A stretch of 64,000 nucleotides of DNA from Pseudonocardia ammonioxydans (GTDB lineage Bacteria > Actinomycetota > Actinomycetes > Mycobacteriales > Pseudonocardiaceae): NCBI RefSeq assembly GCF_900115005.1, contig NZ_FOUY01000015.1:90092-154091 (forward strand), in the 5' to 3' direction. The notes beneath the pieces were generated by a model that was given only the letters and a program-made list of their open reading frames with translations, searched no databases and was not told where the DNA came from. Every line of letters starts with the position of its first letter. Position 1 is the first letter of the stretch. The translations under genes and the position numbers were made by a program. Below, one piece after another: positions 35,913 through 44,774 of this stretch.

Positions 35913-36590
35913 GGGGCCCTCCCGCTCGATCGGTGTGCCGGCTCGAGGTCCGATGTGGTGACTCGGGCTCGTGCGCAGCCCGGGAAAGGCCCGCCCGTCG
36001 AGGGAGTCCCAGAGGACCCCTCGCCTCTGGGCGTGGCCACGACGGGCTCGTCCACCTCCCGGAGCGCCTACGACGACGGCTCCACGATGGACACCGGAAT
36101 CCGCACGTGCCGATCGCGGGAGCATTCGGCGGAAGTCGTCGTGATCCGTCGTCCGGTCGTGGGGCCTTTCCGATTCCGTCCGCGACTCGGGTACGGACGA
36201 CCAGTATGCCGAGGTCCGCAGACGTTCCGCATCCTGCAATGTGACGACATCGCCGGATCGGCATCCGTATCCGATTCGCGTGCCGATTGTCCGGCACGCG
36301 GTTCAGGGCCGAAGGACCTTGAGATCGGCCCGGCAGGGGAGTATTTCTACTTGCCCATCCTTCGGTCGTCCCGTCCTCTCTCGTCCCCGGTCAGCCGGGT
36401 CCATTGTGCGGGGTACGGCGCAGGTCCGTTCGGTGCACCGAGGGCTGGATCGAATGCTCGGCCGGATTCCGATCGCGGCCGTGCAGGAGTGTTCCACCGG
36501 GCGGACCGCGCGAACGGGCGGGTTGTGCGGGATCCGGGGGAATCGCTCGCAGCGGCAACTGCTCCGGCCCCTGGGCCGTGACGGTAGGGG
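35913..36590. other. 678-base stretch without a convincing gene
   Basis: Open frames here lack plausible starts, family similarity and typical third-position GC bias. GC content is visibly lower than in neighbouring genes, particularly at 36170-36530. It probably holds the promoter of the GYD gene and of the small gene at 36600, or degraded coding sequence. Confidence 0.4.
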
Positions 36591-36599
36591 GTGACCACT

Positions 36600-36911
36600 G
36601 TGTCCGCGATCGGCACCGGGCTGAGTGATCTGTGGATTCCGCTGGGCCTGCCTCCGGCGGTCATGCTCGTCACCCTGGTGCTGGCCCGTTTCGAGAGTCG
36701 CGTTCTCGGTGATTGCCGTGTCGTTGATCGTCGCGAGCCCACGGTGGCAACCGAGGAGTTCCGGGACGTCCGCGTCCCGGATGTGCCGACCGTGCCCGTA
36801 CCGGCCGCACCCCCGGACGGCCCGGCCGTGGCCGGCGACGAGCACTGGGAGGTGATGTCGCCGGCGCTGGCCGGGGCACCACCGGCCGTCCTCCCGGGGC
36901 GCCCTCGCTGA
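36600..36911 (+). CDS. Small hypothetical protein with one membrane helix
   Basis: This protein of about 103 residues has a single hydrophobic segment (about 10-30, containing LWIPLGLPPAVMLVTLVLA) followed by a charged, Pro-rich cytoplasmic or extracytoplasmic tail. I prefer the GTG at 36600, preceded by an AGGGGGTG-like ribosome binding site; 36591 is the alternative. No family is recognised, and it may not be a real gene. Confidence 0.4.
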   Translation: MSAIGTGLSDLWIPLGLPPAVMLVTLVLARFESRVLGDCRVVDRREPTVATEEFRDVRVPDVPTVPVPAAPPDGPAVAGDEHWEVMSPALAGAPPAVLPGRPR

Positions 36912-36939
36912 GCGAGGCGTGCGCGGCCCGGCCCGGCCG

Positions 36940-37365
36940 TCAGTAGCTGAAGGTGGTCGCATTCCCGGGGCCGATCCAGTTCCACAGCGGCACGGTGCCG
37001 CCCACCTCGGCGCCGGCGATCAGGTTGCCGGTGTCGAGTTTCTTGGCCTGGACGCAGACGGGGCAGACGAGGTAGCGCCCGCCGGCCCGCTCGTAGCGGT
37101 CCAGCAGTTCGGGCAGCGGCGGGCATCCCTCGCAGGCGGTGCCGACGGCGATCCCGGAGACCGCCACCCGCGTCGCCTCTTTCGCCAGGAACATCATCGT
37201 CGGGCGCCCCTGCTCGGCGGCGCCGACCGCGACCAGGAACGCCACGGTGACCCGCTCGGGGTCCTCCAGTCCGGTGGACAGGTTGATCACGGCCTTGCCG
37301 GGCGTCTCGCCGGCGGTGGTCCGGCTGGTCGTGGTCTCGCTGGTGGTGGTCTCGCTGGTGGTCAT
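36940..37365 (-). CDS. DsrE-family protein
   Basis: This 141-residue protein of the DsrE/YchN fold has AVINLSTGLEDPERVTVAFLVAVGAAEQG and a conserved Cys pair region, ACEGCPPLPELLDRY...YLVCPVCV. The Cys residues could take part in sulfur relay, as in TusCD, but the role of actinobacterial members is unknown. The N-terminus is a low-complexity Thr/Ser/Glu run (TTSETTTSE repeated) made by 15-bp DNA repeats. Confidence 0.82.
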   Translation of the reverse strand: MTTSETTTSETTTSRTTAGETPGKAVINLSTGLEDPERVTVAFLVAVGAAEQGRPTMMFLAKEATRVAVSGIAVGTACEGCPPLPELLDRYERAGGRYLVCPVCVQAKKLDTGNLIAGAEVGGTVPLWNWIGPGNATTFSY

Positions 37366-37498
37366 GGTGTGGTCCTCGAATCCGGTGGCGGGGTGCGTAC
37401 CGGGAGAACGGTAGGAACGCCGGAGGCCCGTGGACACGGTGCCGACCGCCGTCGTCGAGCCACCGGGAGACGGTGCGGTGGCGGCCGGCACGCAACGC

Positions 37499-38587
37499 TC
37501 AGCGGTGGGCGAGCAACCGGGACACGGCGGCGGCGCGGGCGGCCCGGCCGGTGACGCCGAGCTTGGTGTAGACGCTGGTCAGATGCCGCTCGACGGTGCG
37601 GACGCTGAGCGAGAGCGCCCGCGCGACCTCCTCGTTGCCCCGGCCGCCGGCGACCAGGCGCAGCACGTCGAGCTCGCGGTCGGTGAGTGCCGGCAGCACC
37701 GTCGCGGGGCCGGTGCCGGGCGCGATCCGGTCCGGGGCCAGGAACGTGACCAGCGCATCGAGCAGCACGGGCCAGGCCGGCTCGTGCGCGAGCGTGATGT
37801 GGTTGGTGCTGTCGAGCGTCACCAGGCGGGCGCCCGCGATGCCCGCCGCGAGCTCGCGCGCGTGTGCGAACCCGATCATGCGGTCGCCGCGGGCGTGCAC
37901 CACCAGGGTGGGCGTCGTCAGGCCGGGCAGCAGCGCCCGGACGTCGGCCTCCAGCCGGGTGGCGCGCGAGCGCACCGCGTTCTCGGTGGAGGTCGCGCGG
38001 TTCAGCAGCGCGTCGAGCCAGCGGGCCTGCTCCTCGGACGCCTGCGGGATCATGAGGCTGGTGAACACCCGCCGGAACGTGCTGTCCGGGCGCGCCCACC
38101 CCACCTTGATCATCTGCTGGAACGTCTCCTCCAGCTCCAACGCCTCGGGGCCGCGGTCCGTCGCGGCGTAGGTGCCGTAGAGCACGAGCCGGGTGAGCCG
38201 GTCCGGGTGCCGGCTCGCGTAGGTCAGCGCCACCGGGCCGCCCTGCGACATGCCGATCAGCGCGAACCGGTCCAGCCCGGCGGCGTCGGCGACGGCCTCC
38301 AGGTCGGTGACTCGGCGCTCGATGCCGAAGTCGCGCACCTCGCCGTCGGACATCCCGAACCCGCGCTCGTCGTACCGCACGACGGTGGCGACCCGGCCGA
38401 GCTCGAGCAGGAAGTGCCGCCACACCGGGCTGCGCCAGTCGTACTCGAGGTGGCTGAGCCAGCAGGAGGCGAGCAGGAGCGGCGGGCCGGCTCCGTGCAC
38501 GGCGTAGGCCAGGCGCGTGCCGTCCACGCTGCGGCAGAACCGGACGTCCTGCGGCGGCGCGGCGGCTGGCCGGGCGGGCCGCGACAT
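37499..38587 (-). CDS. Alpha/beta hydrolase fused to a LuxR DNA-binding domain
   Basis: This protein of 362 residues has two domains. Residues 15-275 are an alpha/beta hydrolase with GMSQGG (Ser nucleophile in a GxSxG motif), VVHARGDRM (Asp) and NHIT (His). Residues 295-362 are a LuxR/FixJ-type helix-turn-helix (LTDRELDVLRLVAGGRGNEEVARALSLSVRTVERHL). The DERGFGMSD segment is typical of hydrolases found fused to regulators or cyclases. It may sense or hydrolyse a small ester and regulate genes, though targets are unknown. Confidence 0.88.
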   Translation of the reverse strand: MSRPARPAAAPPQDVRFCRSVDGTRLAYAVHGAGPPLLLASCWLSHLEYDWRSPVWRHFLLELGRVATVVRYDERGFGMSDGEVRDFGIERRVTDLEAVADAAGLDRFALIGMSQGGPVALTYASRHPDRLTRLVLYGTYAATDRGPEALELEETFQQMIKVGWARPDSTFRRVFTSLMIPQASEEQARWLDALLNRATSTENAVRSRATRLEADVRALLPGLTTPTLVVHARGDRMIGFAHARELAAGIAGARLVTLDSTNHITLAHEPAWPVLLDALVTFLAPDRIAPGTGPATVLPALTDRELDVLRLVAGGRGNEEVARALSLSVRTVERHLTSVYTKLGVTGRAARAAAVSRLLAHR

Positions 38588-38690
38588 CGCTCGAGGGTAG
38601 CGCCCCGGACGGGATCGGAGACTCCGCCGGAGCGGTCCTCCCCACCGGCCGTGCCCGGCCGACGGGCCGGAAGTCCGATACGTTCCCGAT

Positions 38691-40139
38691 GTGCTGCTCG
38701 ACGTGGCCCTCATCGCGGTGTTCCTGCTCGTCGGCGGATTCTTCGCCGCCGCCGAGATCGCGCTGGTGACCCTGCGCGACGGACAGGCCAGAGCCCTGGC
38801 CGAACGCGGACGGCGCGGCAGACGGGTGGCCCGGCTGCGTGCGGACTCCAACCGGTTCCTGTCCTCGGTCCAGGTCGGGGTGACCGTCGCCGGATTCTTC
38901 GCCTCCAGCTACGGCGCCACCACGATCGCCGCGCGCCTGGACCCGGTACTGGCCGGGTGGGGGATGCCGGTCGCGCTGGCCTCCACCGTCGCCCTGGTCG
39001 GGGTGACCCTGGTCGTGTCGTACCTGTCGCTGGTGGTGAGCGAGCTCGTGCCCAAGCGGGTGGCCCTGCAGCACCCGGAACGCACGGCGCTGGCGACCGC
39101 CGGGGTGCTGGACCGGGTCGCCACCGTGTTCCGCCCGGTGATCTGGGTGCTGTCGCGCTCGACCGACGCGGTGGCCCGGCTGCTGGGCGTCGGCGCACCC
39201 ACCGGTGGCGGCCGGGTCAGCGAGGCGGAGCTCCGCGACATGGTGCGCACCAGCAGCAGCCTGGGCGTCGAGGAGCGCCGGCTGCTCTCGAACGCCTTCG
39301 GCGCCACCGACCGGGTCCTGCGGGAGGTCATGGTGCCCCGCACGGAGGTCGACTTCCTGGACGGTGCGCTGAGCCCGCCGCAGGCAGCCGTCCGGGTCCT
39401 GGACCGGCCGCACTCGCGGTACCCGGTCCTCGGCGACGACGTCGACGACGTCGTCGGGGTGCTGCACGTGCGCGACCTGCTCGGCGCCGCCTACGGCGAC
39501 GGCGCGAGGTCGGTCACGGAGCTGGCCCGGCCGGTCACGGTGCTGCCCGGCACCAAGAACGTGCTGGACGCGCTGGGTCATCTGCGCCGGGGCGGCGGGC
39601 ACCTGGCGGTGGTCATCGACGAGTACGGCGGCAACGACGGCATCGTCACCATCGAGGACCTCGTCGAGGAGATCGTCGGTGACATCCGGGGCGAGGCCGA
39701 CGACCTCGCCGGGCCGGTCGCGCGTCCCCTGCACGGCGGCGGGTACGACGCCGATGGGCTCGTCTCGGTCGCGGGGCTGCAGGAGCAGACCGGGATCGGG
39801 CTGCCGGACGGGCCCTACGACACCCTGGGCGGGTTCGTGCTCGCCCAGCTCGGCCGGGCCCCGACCCGTGGGGACGCGATCACCGCCGCCGGGTACCGGT
39901 TCACCGTCGGCGAGGTGGATGGCCACCGCGTGGCGCGGGTGCGCATCGCGCCGGAGCCCGGGTCCGAGCGCGGCGCCGGTGACGGCGGCGGAGGGAACAG
40001 CGACCACAACGACGACGCCAACGACGACGACGCCAACGACGACGACGCCAACGACGACGGCGACAACAACGACAATGGCGGCCGCGACAACAACGACAAC
40101 GGCGGCCGCGGTGACAACGGCGGCGGTCCGCGGCCCTGA
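38691..40139 (+). CDS. CNNM/CorC-HlyC family protein with CBS domains
   Basis: This protein of 482 residues has an N-terminal DUF21/CNNM membrane domain (about 1-180), two CBS domains (about 200-330, with VMVPRTEVDFLDG and VVIDEYGGNDGIVTIEDLVEEIVGDI) and a CorC_HlyC domain. Such proteins are linked to Mg2+ or other divalent cation export (CorC/YtfL type). The last 45 residues are an Asn/Asp/Gly tail made of (NDDDA)-type and DNNDNGGR repeats, which are highly acidic and absent from typical homologues. GTG start. Confidence 0.9.
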   Translation: MLLDVALIAVFLLVGGFFAAAEIALVTLRDGQARALAERGRRGRRVARLRADSNRFLSSVQVGVTVAGFFASSYGATTIAARLDPVLAGWGMPVALASTVALVGVTLVVSYLSLVVSELVPKRVALQHPERTALATAGVLDRVATVFRPVIWVLSRSTDAVARLLGVGAPTGGGRVSEAELRDMVRTSSSLGVEERRLLSNAFGATDRVLREVMVPRTEVDFLDGALSPPQAAVRVLDRPHSRYPVLGDDVDDVVGVLHVRDLLGAAYGDGARSVTELARPVTVLPGTKNVLDALGHLRRGGGHLAVVIDEYGGNDGIVTIEDLVEEIVGDIRGEADDLAGPVARPLHGGGYDADGLVSVAGLQEQTGIGLPDGPYDTLGGFVLAQLGRAPTRGDAITAAGYRFTVGEVDGHRVARVRIAPEPGSERGAGDGGGGNSDHNDDANDDDANDDDANDDGDNNDNGGRDNNDNGGRGDNGGGPRP

Positions 40140-40152
40140 CGGGACGAGGCCG

Positions 40153-41208
40153 TCAGCGGGCGAGCGTCGCCGCGTACTCCAGCCGGGCCACCGCGGAGCG
40201 GTGCAGCCGCAGCCCGACCTCCGGTGGAGCCTGCCCGGCCAGCGACCGCGCGTAGGTCCCCTCGATCACGATGGCGAGCTTGAACCCGGCGAGCACGGTG
40301 TACCACTCGACGGCGGACAGGTCGCGGTCGCTGCCGCGGGCGTAGGCCTCGACCAGCTCGTCGCGCTCCGGCAGCCCGCCCAGCTCGGCGAACGGCCCGC
40401 CGGTCATCGTCTCCTCGCCGTGCCCGTCCGGCCAGGTGACCAGCAGCCAGCCCAGGTCGAGCAGCGGGTCGCCGACCGTGCACATCTCCCAGTCCACAAC
40501 GGCCGCCACCCGCGGCGTCGCGGGGTCGAGCAGGACGTTGTTGAGGTGGTAGTCGCCGTGCACCAGCCCCGGGCGGGACTGCTCCGGAAGGTGGGCGCGC
40601 AGCCAGTCCGCGAGCTCGTCGACGTGCGGCAGCCGGGTCCCGCGGTACTCGGGCACCGCGTCGTAGGACGCGAGGTGGTCCAGCCAGCGGGGCACCTGCC
40701 GCTCGAGGAACCCCTCGGGACGGCCGAGGTCCTCGAGCCCGATCGCGGTGTGGTCGACGGCGGCCAGCCGGGCGATCGCGGTGGCGGTGTCGAGGGCCGC
40801 GCGGTGCCGGGCGCCCGCGTCGCGCTGGTAGAGCTCGCCGAGGCCCTCGCCCGGGTTGTCGCCGTCGACGGCCTCCATGAGGTAGAAGACCACGCCGAGC
40901 ACGTCGGTGTCGGTGCACCCGGCGACGAAGGCGGGGTGCGGCACGTCGGTGCCGGCCAGTGCGGAGAGCACCCGGATCTCGCGCAGCAGCGTGCGGTCGC
41001 TGCCGGGACGGGGGTGCTCGGGCGGGCGGCGCAGCACGAGGTCGCGGTCGTCCCAGCGCAGGCGCAGGACCACGTTCTGCGTACCGCCGCCGATCCGGGT
41101 GACCTCGGAGACCGTGCCGGGCAGCCCCTGACGGTTGCCCCAGCGGGTCAGCGCCTCCAGGTCGACGACGTCGCGGGACAGCCAGTCCGGCTGGATCGTT
41201 GCGCGCAC
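40153..41208 (-). CDS. Phosphotransferase-family (APH/ACAD10-like) protein kinase-like enzyme
   Basis: This 351-residue protein has the aminoglycoside phosphotransferase/choline kinase fold: GGGTQNVVLRLRWDDRDLVLRRPP (ATP loop and Lys), VHGDYHLNNVLL (Brenner motif with catalytic Asp) and VVDWEMCTVGDPLLDLGW (metal Asp). In actinomycetes this subfamily often accompanies acyl-CoA dehydrogenases (ACAD10/11-type) and phosphorylates hydroxyacids. The start at 41208 is uncertain; an in-frame GTG 9 bases upstream is possible. It is divergent from the LLM operon by 135 bases. Confidence 0.88.
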   Translation of the reverse strand: MRATIQPDWLSRDVVDLEALTRWGNRQGLPGTVSEVTRIGGGTQNVVLRLRWDDRDLVLRRPPEHPRPGSDRTLLREIRVLSALAGTDVPHPAFVAGCTDTDVLGVVFYLMEAVDGDNPGEGLGELYQRDAGARHRAALDTATAIARLAAVDHTAIGLEDLGRPEGFLERQVPRWLDHLASYDAVPEYRGTRLPHVDELADWLRAHLPEQSRPGLVHGDYHLNNVLLDPATPRVAAVVDWEMCTVGDPLLDLGWLLVTWPDGHGEETMTGGPFAELGGLPERDELVEAYARGSDRDLSAVEWYTVLAGFKLAIVIEGTYARSLAGQAPPEVGLRLHRSAVARLEYAATLAR

Positions 41209-41343
41209 CCCGGGCACGCTACGGCGCGTGCCGCGCCGCGTCACGGTGCGTCGCGGCGGGCGTCCCGCCGGCGTTGAAGGAGTCCACAACGGCCCCCGCC
41301 GGGTCCGGGTGACAGCGATCACCACGACCGCCAGAGTGCCCGC

Positions 41344-42387
41344 ATGACCGACCAGAGCGAGACGTCCGCCCAGCACGGTCCGGCCATCGGGCTGTGGTAC
41401 GACTTCCGCAACCCCGACCCGGAACGGTCGTTCGCGTCGTTCTACGGCGAGGTGCTCGACCAGATCGGCTGGGCCGAGCAGAAGGGGCTCGACTCGGTGT
41501 GGCTGACCGAGCACCACTTCTGCGGTGACGGCTACAGCCCGTCCCCGTTCGTGCTCGGCTCCGCGATCGCCCAGCGCACGTCCCGGATGCGGATCGGCAC
41601 CAACCTCATCGTCTCCCCGCTGCACGACCCGGTCCGCCTCGCCGAGGACGCCGCCACCCTGTCGCTGCTCTCCGGCGGCCGCTTCGACCTCGGCGTCGGG
41701 CAGGGCTACTGGGCGCGCGAGTTCGAGGCGTTCGGCCGGAAGATCTCCCAGCGGCCCAGCCTGCTCGAGGAGGGCGTGGAGCTGATCCGCCGCGCCTGGT
41801 CGGGGTCCGCCGAGGGCTTCGAGGGCAAGCGCTACCGGCTGCCCGCGCTGCCGGTCACCCCGGTCCCGGAGTCGACCCCGCAGCTGCTGGTCGGGGCGAT
41901 GGCCGATGTCGCGATCGAGCGGGCCGCCCGGATCAGCGACGGCTTCCTGTCCACCCAGAACGCCCACCACCGCAGCTACCTCGACGCGCTGGAACGGCTC
42001 GGGCGCCCGGTCGCCGACGCCCGCATCTACGCCGGGCAGTGGGCGATCGTCGCCGAGGACCCGGAGAAGGTCTGGGCGCAGATCGGCGAGCACGCCCTGT
42101 ACCAGCTCAACGAGTACATCTCCTGGGGCGCGTTCGGCCCGCCGGACCAGACGCCGAGGTTCACCGACCCCGCGCAGATCGTCGAGGCCGGCGCCTACCA
42201 GCTGATGGACGCCGAGACCGCGGTCGACCACTTCACCGAGCTGCTGCGCGGCACCCCGCAGATCCGCGACGTGCACTTCTGGGCGATGCTGCCCGGCGAA
42301 CCGGTCGAGAGCGGCTCGGAGCGGATCGCCTACCTGGCGGACAAGTTCGTGCCCGCGCTGCGGGAACGGCTGCGGGCGGGGTCGTGA
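41344..42387 (+). CDS. LLM-class flavin-dependent oxidoreductase
   Basis: This 347-residue luciferase-like monooxygenase fold protein has WAEQKGLDSVWLTEHHFCGDGYSPSPF at the N-terminus, TNLIVSPLHDPVRLAEDAATLSLLSGGR and GVGQGYWAREFEAFG. It uses FMN or F420, which cannot be told from sequence. It heads a four-gene operon (LLM, acyl-CoA synthetase, alpha/beta hydrolase, SDR) with 4-base GTGA overlaps, which looks like catabolism of a lipid-like or cyclic ketone compound. Confidence 0.9.
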   Translation: MTDQSETSAQHGPAIGLWYDFRNPDPERSFASFYGEVLDQIGWAEQKGLDSVWLTEHHFCGDGYSPSPFVLGSAIAQRTSRMRIGTNLIVSPLHDPVRLAEDAATLSLLSGGRFDLGVGQGYWAREFEAFGRKISQRPSLLEEGVELIRRAWSGSAEGFEGKRYRLPALPVTPVPESTPQLLVGAMADVAIERAARISDGFLSTQNAHHRSYLDALERLGRPVADARIYAGQWAIVAEDPEKVWAQIGEHALYQLNEYISWGAFGPPDQTPRFTDPAQIVEAGAYQLMDAETAVDHFTELLRGTPQIRDVHFWAMLPGEPVESGSERIAYLADKFVPALRERLRAGS

Positions 42388-43958
42388 CCGAACTGCTGAT
42401 CACCGACTTCGCCGAGCGCGCCCGCCGCCACCACCCGCACCGGGAGATCGTCGCCTACGCCCGCGGCGAGGAGGTGCTCCGCTACGACTACGCCCGGTAC
42501 TGCGAGCGGGTCGCCCGCCTCGCCGGTGCGCTGCAGCGCCTCGGGGTACGCCCGGGGGACCGGGTGGGCTCGCTGTGCTGGAACCACCACCGCCACCTCG
42601 AGCTCTACGCCGCGGTGCCGCTGGCCGGAGCCGTGCTGCACACGCTCAACCTGCGGCTGTCCGCGGAGGAGATCGCCTACATCGCCGGGCACGCCGACGA
42701 CCGGCTGATCGTCGCCGACACCGACCTGATGCCCCTGCTCGACGGGGTCGACCCGGAGCTGGGCGTGCTCGACTCCGGCGAGGCCTACGAGGCGCTCGTC
42801 GAGCAGGGGCCGCCGCTGACGACCCCGCCGGAGCGCTCCGAGCACGACCTCGCCGTGCTCTGCTACACCTCCGGCACGACCGGGCGCCCGAAGGGTGTCG
42901 GGTACCCGCACCGCGGCCTCTACCTGCACACCTTCGCCGCCTGCATGGTCGACGGGCACGCCGTGTCCGGGCGGGACACCGTCCTGCACGTGGTGCCGCT
43001 GTTCCACGCCAACGCCTGGGGTGTGCCGTTCGCGGCCACGATGGTCGGGGCCAAGCAGGTCCTGCCCGGCCCGCACCCGACCGTCCCGGAGATCGCGCGG
43101 ATCGTGGAGCGCGAGCGCGTGACCTACCTCGGCATGGTCCCGACCGTGGCCACCGACCTGCTCGAGCACGTCCGTACCCACGGCACCGACTTCTCCTCGG
43201 TGCGGGCGCTGGTGCTGGGCGGATCGACGCCGTCGCTGGAGCTGATCCGCGGCTGGGAGGAACGCGGAGTGCCGGTCTTCCAGGGCTGGGGGATGACCGA
43301 GATCTCGCCGATGGCGACGTTCACCCGGGAGACCGACCCGACGGCCACCGACCCGGCGGCAGGCGACTCGCCGGGCGCTGCGGAGGAGCGGTACCGGCGC
43401 ACCCGCGGCCAGGGCCGGCTGCTGCCGGGCCTGCAGTGGCGCATCGTCGACGACGACGGCGCCGAGCTGCCCCGCGACGGCGTCGCCTCCGGAGAGCTGC
43501 TGATCCGCGGGCCGTGGGTGGCGTCGTCGTACTACCTCGGTGAGGCTCCCGACCGGTTCGTCGACGGCTGGCTGCGCACCGGTGACGTCGCCACGATCGA
43601 CCCGGCCGGGCGGCTGCGGATCGTGGACCGGGCCAAGGACCTGATCAAGAGCGGTGGCGAGTGGATCAGTTCGATGGCGCTGGAGGAGGCGCTGCTGGCC
43701 GATCCCGACGTCGCCGAGGCGGCGGTGGTGGCGGTGCCACACCAGCGTTGGCAGGAACGGCCGCTGGCGGTGGTCGTCCTGCGGCAGGGGAGCCGGGCGG
43801 GCGGGGAGCAGCTGCTGTCCCGGCTCGGCGGCCGGGTGCCACGGTGGTGGCTGCCCACCGACGTCGTGACGGTCGACGCCCTGCCCCGTACGAGTGTGGG
43901 AAAAACGGACAAGCGGCGGCTGCGCACGCAGTACGCCGGTACGACCGGTAAGGAGTGA
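42384..43958 (+). CDS. AMP-dependent acyl-CoA synthetase
   Basis: This 524-residue ANL-family ligase has YTSGTTGRPKGVGYPHRG (P-loop), GWGMTEISPM (motif for substrate and ATP), WLRTGDVATID and KDLIKSGGEWIS. The C-terminal catalytic Lys lies in TSVGKTDKR. It activates a carboxylic acid, probably medium- or long-chain or alicyclic, to its CoA thioester. GTG start coupled to the upstream LLM gene by overlap. Confidence 0.93.
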   Translation: MTELLITDFAERARRHHPHREIVAYARGEEVLRYDYARYCERVARLAGALQRLGVRPGDRVGSLCWNHHRHLELYAAVPLAGAVLHTLNLRLSAEEIAYIAGHADDRLIVADTDLMPLLDGVDPELGVLDSGEAYEALVEQGPPLTTPPERSEHDLAVLCYTSGTTGRPKGVGYPHRGLYLHTFAACMVDGHAVSGRDTVLHVVPLFHANAWGVPFAATMVGAKQVLPGPHPTVPEIARIVERERVTYLGMVPTVATDLLEHVRTHGTDFSSVRALVLGGSTPSLELIRGWEERGVPVFQGWGMTEISPMATFTRETDPTATDPAAGDSPGAAEERYRRTRGQGRLLPGLQWRIVDDDGAELPRDGVASGELLIRGPWVASSYYLGEAPDRFVDGWLRTGDVATIDPAGRLRIVDRAKDLIKSGGEWISSMALEEALLADPDVAEAAVVAVPHQRWQERPLAVVVLRQGSRAGGEQLLSRLGGRVPRWWLPTDVVTVDALPRTSVGKTDKRRLRTQYAGTTGKE

Positions 43959-44773
43959 TCGACATGGCGTTCCTCGAGGTGGAGGACGGCAAGCGGGTCT
44001 ACTACGAGCACCATGCGGGCGCCGGACGCCCGGTCGTGCTCGTGCACGGGTGGGCCGCGAACGCACGGTGCTGGGACACGACACTGACCGCGCTGCTCGC
44101 GGCCGGGCACTCGGTCACGACGATCGAGCACCGCGCGTGCGGCCGGTCGGACAAGGACTTCGCCGACACCTCGATCGCGGCGATCGCCTCCGACGTGGTC
44201 GCCCTGGTCGAGCACCTGGGCCTGCGGGAGCCGGTGCTCAACGGGTGGTCGCTCGGCGGAGCGGTCGTCGTCGAGGCCGCCCGGCGGCTCGGCGCGAACC
44301 TGGGCGGGCTGGTGCTCACCGGTGGCGCGACACCGCGCTACACCGCGGCCGAGGGCTGGCCCTACGGCGGTACCCCGGACGACGTCGAGGGCGTGCTCGC
44401 GGGCCTGGCCGCCGACCGGCCCGGCACGTTCCGCGCGGTCGCCGACGCGGTCTGCGTCAAGCAGGTCGGCGACCCCGTGGTGCAGTCGATCTGGCTGGCG
44501 TTCCTGGAGTCCGGCCCGGGCGCCGACGCCACGTTGCGCGACCTCGCGCACGTCGACCAGCGCGAGATCCTGCCGACGATCGACCGGCCGGTCCTGCTGC
44601 TGTGCGGCCGCGAGGACGGCTTCGTGTCCTTCGACGGTGTGGCCGCGTCCCGCACGCTGTTCCCGAACGCCCGGCTGGTGGAGTTCGGCGGCTGCGGCCA
44701 CGCGCCGTTCCTGGAGGACGGCGAGACCTACCGCACCGAGCTGCTGGGCTTCCTGGCCGGCTCGGGGACCTGA
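43955..44773 (+). CDS. Alpha/beta-fold hydrolase
   Basis: This protein of about 272 residues has HGWAANARCW (oxyanion region), GWSLGG (Ser nucleophile near residue 96), CGREDGFVSF (Asp) and GCGHAPFLED (His). Close to haloperoxidase/esterase types. A GTG start at 43955 overlaps the ligase stop by 4 bases; the ATG at 43964 is the alternative. In the operon it may hydrolyse an ester or lactone formed by the LLM enzyme. Confidence 0.9.
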   Translation: MIDMAFLEVEDGKRVYYEHHAGAGRPVVLVHGWAANARCWDTTLTALLAAGHSVTTIEHRACGRSDKDFADTSIAAIASDVVALVEHLGLREPVLNGWSLGGAVVVEAARRLGANLGGLVLTGGATPRYTAAEGWPYGGTPDDVEGVLAGLAADRPGTFRAVADAVCVKQVGDPVVQSIWLAFLESGPGADATLRDLAHVDQREILPTIDRPVLLLCGREDGFVSFDGVAASRTLFPNARLVEFGGCGHAPFLEDGETYRTELLGFLAGSGT

Positions 44774-44774
44774 G

